Of a stretch of 64,000 bases of DNA, positions 61,401 to 64,000 are shown in pieces. The DNA is from Spirochaetales bacterium (lineage in GTDB: Bacteria > Spirochaetota > Spirochaetia > DAHUYW01). Numbering within the stretch: the stretch's first letter is position 1; each line of letters begins with the position of its first letter. Location of the stretch: positions 14,892 to 78,891 of the forward strand of contig DAHUYW010000016.1 of NCBI GenBank assembly GCA_027306915.1. Reading direction: 5' to 3'. The position numbers were made by a program, and so were the translations under genes. The notes beneath the pieces were generated by a model. That model was not told the DNA's origin. It saw nothing but the letters and a program-made list of their open reading frames with translations, and made no database searches.

Positions 61401-62462
61401 TCACTTCTTCGCGAACACAACTTCGCGCCCGCTCGCCGCCGACTCGTACAGGGCGTCGAGCACCCTCTGGACCATGATCGCCTGCTCGAGCGTCGCCTCG
61501 AGGGGCGCCTCGCCGAGGATGGCGTCGATCCAGTTGTGATGGCGGTTGCAGTGTTTGTATTTCAGCGTCCCACCCTTTGGCTCGATGGTCTGGTAACCCG
61601 CGCCATGGGGAAGGAACTTGAAGAGGCGGGTCGGGTAAACGCTCGCCCCGCCCTCGGTGCCGAAAAGCTCAACATCGTGCCGATCGGCGTCGGCTTGATG
61701 GCGAATCCATGAGACCTCGAGCAGCACGGTCGCGCCGCCCGCGAGGCGAATCAACCCGCCCGAAAAGTCATCGACGTCGAAGAGGTGCTCTTCGGCATCC
61801 GACTTGCCCCATCCGCCCTCGCCCAGGCCGCGGTTCCCGAACTTGAGATAGGAGAAGCCGCTGACGGTCTCGACCTCGAAGTTGCCCATGAGCGAGAGGG
61901 CAAGGTCGAGCATGTGCACGCCGATGTCGAGGAGCGCGCCCCCGCCCGAGCGCTTCTTGTGGAGAAACCAGGTCCCGAACTTCGGCGCCCCGGCCCTGCG
62001 CAGCCAGTAGGCCTTTGCATGGTAGATCTCTCCGAGCTCCCCTCGTTCCTTGAGCTCCCGTACGGTCTGAGCCTCCCGCGTGAAGCGCTGGTTCATCCCG
62101 ACCGTGAAGATCTTGCCGCTCTTTTTTGCGGCCGCCACCACCTCGCTCGCCTCTGCCGCCGATGTCGCGAAGGGCTTCTCCAGCAGAACGTGCTTACCCG
62201 CCTGGAGGGCGGCGATTGCAGTCGCGGCGTGCAGGTAGTTGGGCAGCGCGATGCTCACCGCCTCGATGTCGGGGCTGCGGAGCAGCTCTGCGGGGTCGGC
62301 GTAGACCCGGTCGACCCGGAACTCATGCGCTAAAGCACTCGCGCGCTCTTTGCTTGCGTCGGCCACGGCGACCAGCTCGGCCGCCGGGTGAAGTTGAATC
62401 CCTTGGCAGTGCAGGGGCGCGATCGCTCCTGCTCCGATCATACCGACTTTGATAGTCCTCAT
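61401..62462 (-). CDS. Gfo/Idh/MocA-family oxidoreductase
   Basis: A 353-residue NAD(P)-dependent sugar oxidoreductase. It starts [20 protein letters not shown], a Rossmann glycine loop. [20 protein letters not shown] and [20 protein letters not shown] carry the family EKP motif with its catalytic Lys. [20 protein letters not shown] contains the Asp and His that act on the substrate. It probably oxidises or epimerises a cyclic polyol or sugar. AGGAGACAAC precedes the ATG, which overlaps the stop of the ThuA-like gene (ATGA). Confidence 0.93.
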   Translation of the reverse strand: MRTIKVGMIGAGAIAPLHCQGIQLHPAAELVAVADASKERASALAHEFRVDRVYADPAELLRSPDIEAVSIALPNYLHAATAIAALQAGKHVLLEKPFATSAAEASEVVAAAKKSGKIFTVGMNQRFTREAQTVRELKERGELGEIYHAKAYWLRRAGAPKFGTWFLHKKRSGGGALLDIGVHMLDLALSLMGNFEVETVSGFSYLKFGNRGLGEGGWGKSDAEEHLFDVDDFSGGLIRLAGGATVLLEVSWIRHQADADRHDVELFGTEGGASVYPTRLFKFLPHGAGYQTIEPKGGTLKYKHCNRHHNWIDAILGEAPLEATLEQAIMVQRVLDALYESAASGREVVFAKK

Positions 62463-63223
62463 GTTGTCTCCTGGCTGCTTTTGCTGTGACTGGCAGCGAT
62501 GTGCTCGAGCGGCTGTTTCACCTGCTTCGCCTCGGCGGTCGGCCGCACGATGCGTGGGCTTGCCCAGCGGCAGGCATTTGCGATCACCCGCTGGATCTCG
62601 GGGTTGTGGTAGACGGGAAAGCTCTCATGGCCGGGCTTGAAGTAGAAGACTCGCCCGTTCCCTCGCTCCCAGACGCAGCCGCTGCGAAAGACCTCTCCGC
62701 CTGCATACCAGGAAACGAAAATGAGCCGATCCGGTTCCGGGATGTCGAAGCGCTCTCCGTACATCTCCTCATGCGGCAGCTCGATGTAATCGCCGAGCCC
62801 CTGGGTGATTTCGTGGCCGGGCGCAAGGTTCCAGAGCCGCTCCTTTTCCCCCACCTCGCGCCACAGGAGCGAGCAATTGGTGCCCATGAGCCGCCTAAAG
62901 ATCTTCGAGAAGTGACCCGAGTGAAGAACGATGAGCCCCATTCCCGCGAGGACCTGCTGGTGTACGCGCTCGACCACCCGGTCAGCCACCTCGGCGTGGG
63001 CGGAGTGCCCCCACCAAATGAGGACGTCGGTTTCCGAAAGGCGCCGCTCGGTCAGGCCGTGCTCAGGCTGGTCAAGGGTGGCGGTCGAGATCGAAAAGCC
63101 TCCCGCCGACCGCAGCCCCGCGGCGATGGCCCCGTGAATTCCCTCGGGGTAGATGGCCGCTACCTCTTCGCTCTCCCGTTCGTTGCGGAACTCATTCCAG
63201 ATTGTGACTCGAACCGCTTCCAT
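62459..63223 (-). CDS. ThuA-like domain protein
   Basis: A 254-residue cytoplasmic protein of the ThuA family (trehalose utilisation, glutamine-amidotransferase-like fold). [74 protein letters not shown] and [18 protein letters not shown] are typical. ThuA and ThuB (a Gfo/Idh/MocA protein) work together in conversion of trehalose-type disaccharides to 3-keto derivatives in rhizobia. The same pair occurs here with a 4-base overlap, so a sugar-keto pathway is plausible, though the substrate is not shown. Confidence 0.9.
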   Translation of the reverse strand: MEAVRVTIWNEFRNERESEEVAAIYPEGIHGAIAAGLRSAGGFSISTATLDQPEHGLTERRLSETDVLIWWGHSAHAEVADRVVERVHQQVLAGMGLIVLHSGHFSKIFRRLMGTNCSLLWREVGEKERLWNLAPGHEITQGLGDYIELPHEEMYGERFDIPEPDRLIFVSWYAGGEVFRSGCVWERGNGRVFYFKPGHESFPVYHNPEIQRVIANACRWASPRIVRPTAEAKQVKQPLEHIAASHSKSSQETT

Positions 63224-63268
63224 GTAGGCCTCTAGGATCGAAAGCGTAGGTCGGAGCCGGGCCGGGTG

Positions 63269-64000
63269 TCAATATGACGCATGTGCCACATCGGTGCCGA
63301 GCGCGGCGGCAATCTTCGCTAGGAGCTCCCGCTCGGCGAAGGGCTTGGTGACGTAGTCGTCGACTCCTGCGGCGAGGCACCGGTCGATGTCCACTGGATG
63401 CGCATGAGCGGTGAGCGCAATGATGGGCACGTGCCCGCCCTCCTTTCGCTCCCGATCGCGGATCCGGCGGGCCGTCTCCACCCCGTCGAGAATCGGCATG
63501 CCGACATCCATCAGGATGAGGTCGAGTTGCTCGCTTTCGGTGTGTGCGAGGACCTCGGCACCCGTGCCGGCGGTACGTGTAGCGTATCCGAGACGGGAGA
63601 GAAGGGTTTTTACGTAGAGCCGGTTGATGGCCTCGTCTTCGGCGATCAGGATCGTCGCCGCGGGCCTCGCAGCCCCCCCCTCCGAGGCCGCCAATTCCTG
63701 CTCGCCATGCGTCGCTGGCTGGAGCGCGAGGGGGAGGCGCACCGTGAAGGTGCTTCCCACGCCGACGGTGCTCCGCACGGAGATGGTGCCGCCCATGGCG
63801 GCGACCAGCTGGCGCACGATCGCCAGTCCGATCCCGAGCCCTCGGTGCGCCTTTCGGTAGGGGGATTCAAGCTGGATGAAGCTCTCGAAGATGACGCCGA
63901 TTTTGTCCTCGGGTATCCCCATTCCGGTATCGGATACTTCGAGCTCGACCGTGAGGGACTCGGACCTCCTTTCCAAGACGCGCTCGCACACGGTCACCGA
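63269..64000 (-). CDS. Hybrid sensor histidine kinase, C-terminal part (cut by window edge)
   Basis: The frame is open to the window edge and gives the last 244 residues or so. LEVSDTGMGIPEDKIGVIFE, FIQLESPYRKAHRGLGIGLA and GGTISVRSTVGVGSTFTVRL are the N, F and G boxes of a HATPase_c domain. A receiver domain follows from TILIAEDEAINRLYVKTLLS to LILMDVGMPILDGVETARRI, with the phosphoacceptor Asp in LMDVG, and ALTAHAHPVDIDRCLAAGVD and DYVTKPF. This is the hybrid kinase layout. Input domains and signal lie outside the window. Confidence 0.9.
   Translation of the reverse strand, partial: SVTVCERVLERRSESLTVELEVSDTGMGIPEDKIGVIFESFIQLESPYRKAHRGLGIGLAIVRQLVAAMGGTISVRSTVGVGSTFTVRLPLALQPATHGEQELAASEGGAARPAATILIAEDEAINRLYVKTLLSRLGYATRTAGTGAEVLAHTESEQLDLILMDVGMPILDGVETARRIRDRERKEGGHVPIIALTAHAHPVDIDRCLAAGVDDYVTKPFAERELLAKIAAALGTDVAHASY

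Overview
This is a gene-dense, high-GC bacterial chromosome segment that most likely comes from a free-living or environmental spirochaete. The pointers are an ABC operon carrying a homologue of the TP_0789-type LolA-like protein, YesMN-type two-component control of a ribose-type sugar ABC transporter, a substrate-binding protein with the KGQSES-type mature N-terminus common in Spirochaeta-like genomes, and two large unrecognised proteins. The taxon is an inference: no rRNA or tRNA gene is visible. No CRISPR array, prophage or insertion sequence was seen.

Layout. 1-9.2 kb: start of an FGGY sugar kinase, a Cys-rich redox protein, an MsbA-type ABC exporter, a DUF2934-like protein, a lipoprotein, then a decaying sugar-catabolic cluster (damaged aldo/keto reductase, glycoside hydrolase, and opposed fragments of an ABC permease and of a second hydrolase) and a spinster-like MFS carrier. 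9.3-15.8 kb: a seven-gene operon (membrane protein, winged-helix regulator, ATPase, two FtsX/MacB-type permeases, LolA-like periplasmic protein, outer-membrane beta-barrel) behind a palindromic operator; it looks like a self-regulated trans-envelope lipid or lipoprotein export system. 15.8-16.6 kb: frameshifted remnant of a PEP-synthase/rifampicin-phosphotransferase gene. 16.7-22.2 kb: GH20 hexosaminidase lipoprotein, divergent Fpg glycosylase, and a large unknown protein. 22.3-30.2 kb: YesN regulator, YesM kinase, membrane-anchored sugar-binding protein, then a second binding protein, permease and a short single-domain ATPase, i.e. a sugar-sensing and uptake unit.

30.2-34.6 kb: ferredoxin-NADP reductase-like protein, RlmN, exported rhodanese and GlpD in one direction. 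34.7-36.7 kb: OprB-type porin and DoxX-like protein behind an AT-rich promoter with three phased repeats. 36.9-40 kb: Fsr-type MFS carrier and a membrane-fused spermidine-synthase-like protein. 40-47.5 kb: a conserved unknown protein, a glycosyltransferase fused to an alpha/alpha-barrel domain, a divergent GH130 mannoside phosphorylase, and PBP2. 47.5-51.3 kb: lipoprotein and a coupled trio (PIG-L deacetylase, GT4, GH100/debranching-like hydrolase). 51.3-64 kb: intact aldo/keto reductase, secreted membrane protein, UbiE-like methyltransferase, unknown protein, GAF-GGDEF cyclase, SDR, GT4 plus flippase-like pair, MarR regulator with small gene, Gfo/Idh/MocA and ThuA pair with a small gene, and the C-terminal part of a hybrid histidine kinase.

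The overall theme is carbohydrate sensing, uptake and processing plus envelope glycan construction, with three decayed genes showing recent turnover. Recognisable promoters fall into two types: -35/-10 pairs with 17-19 bp spacing, and TGn-extended -10 boxes without a good -35.
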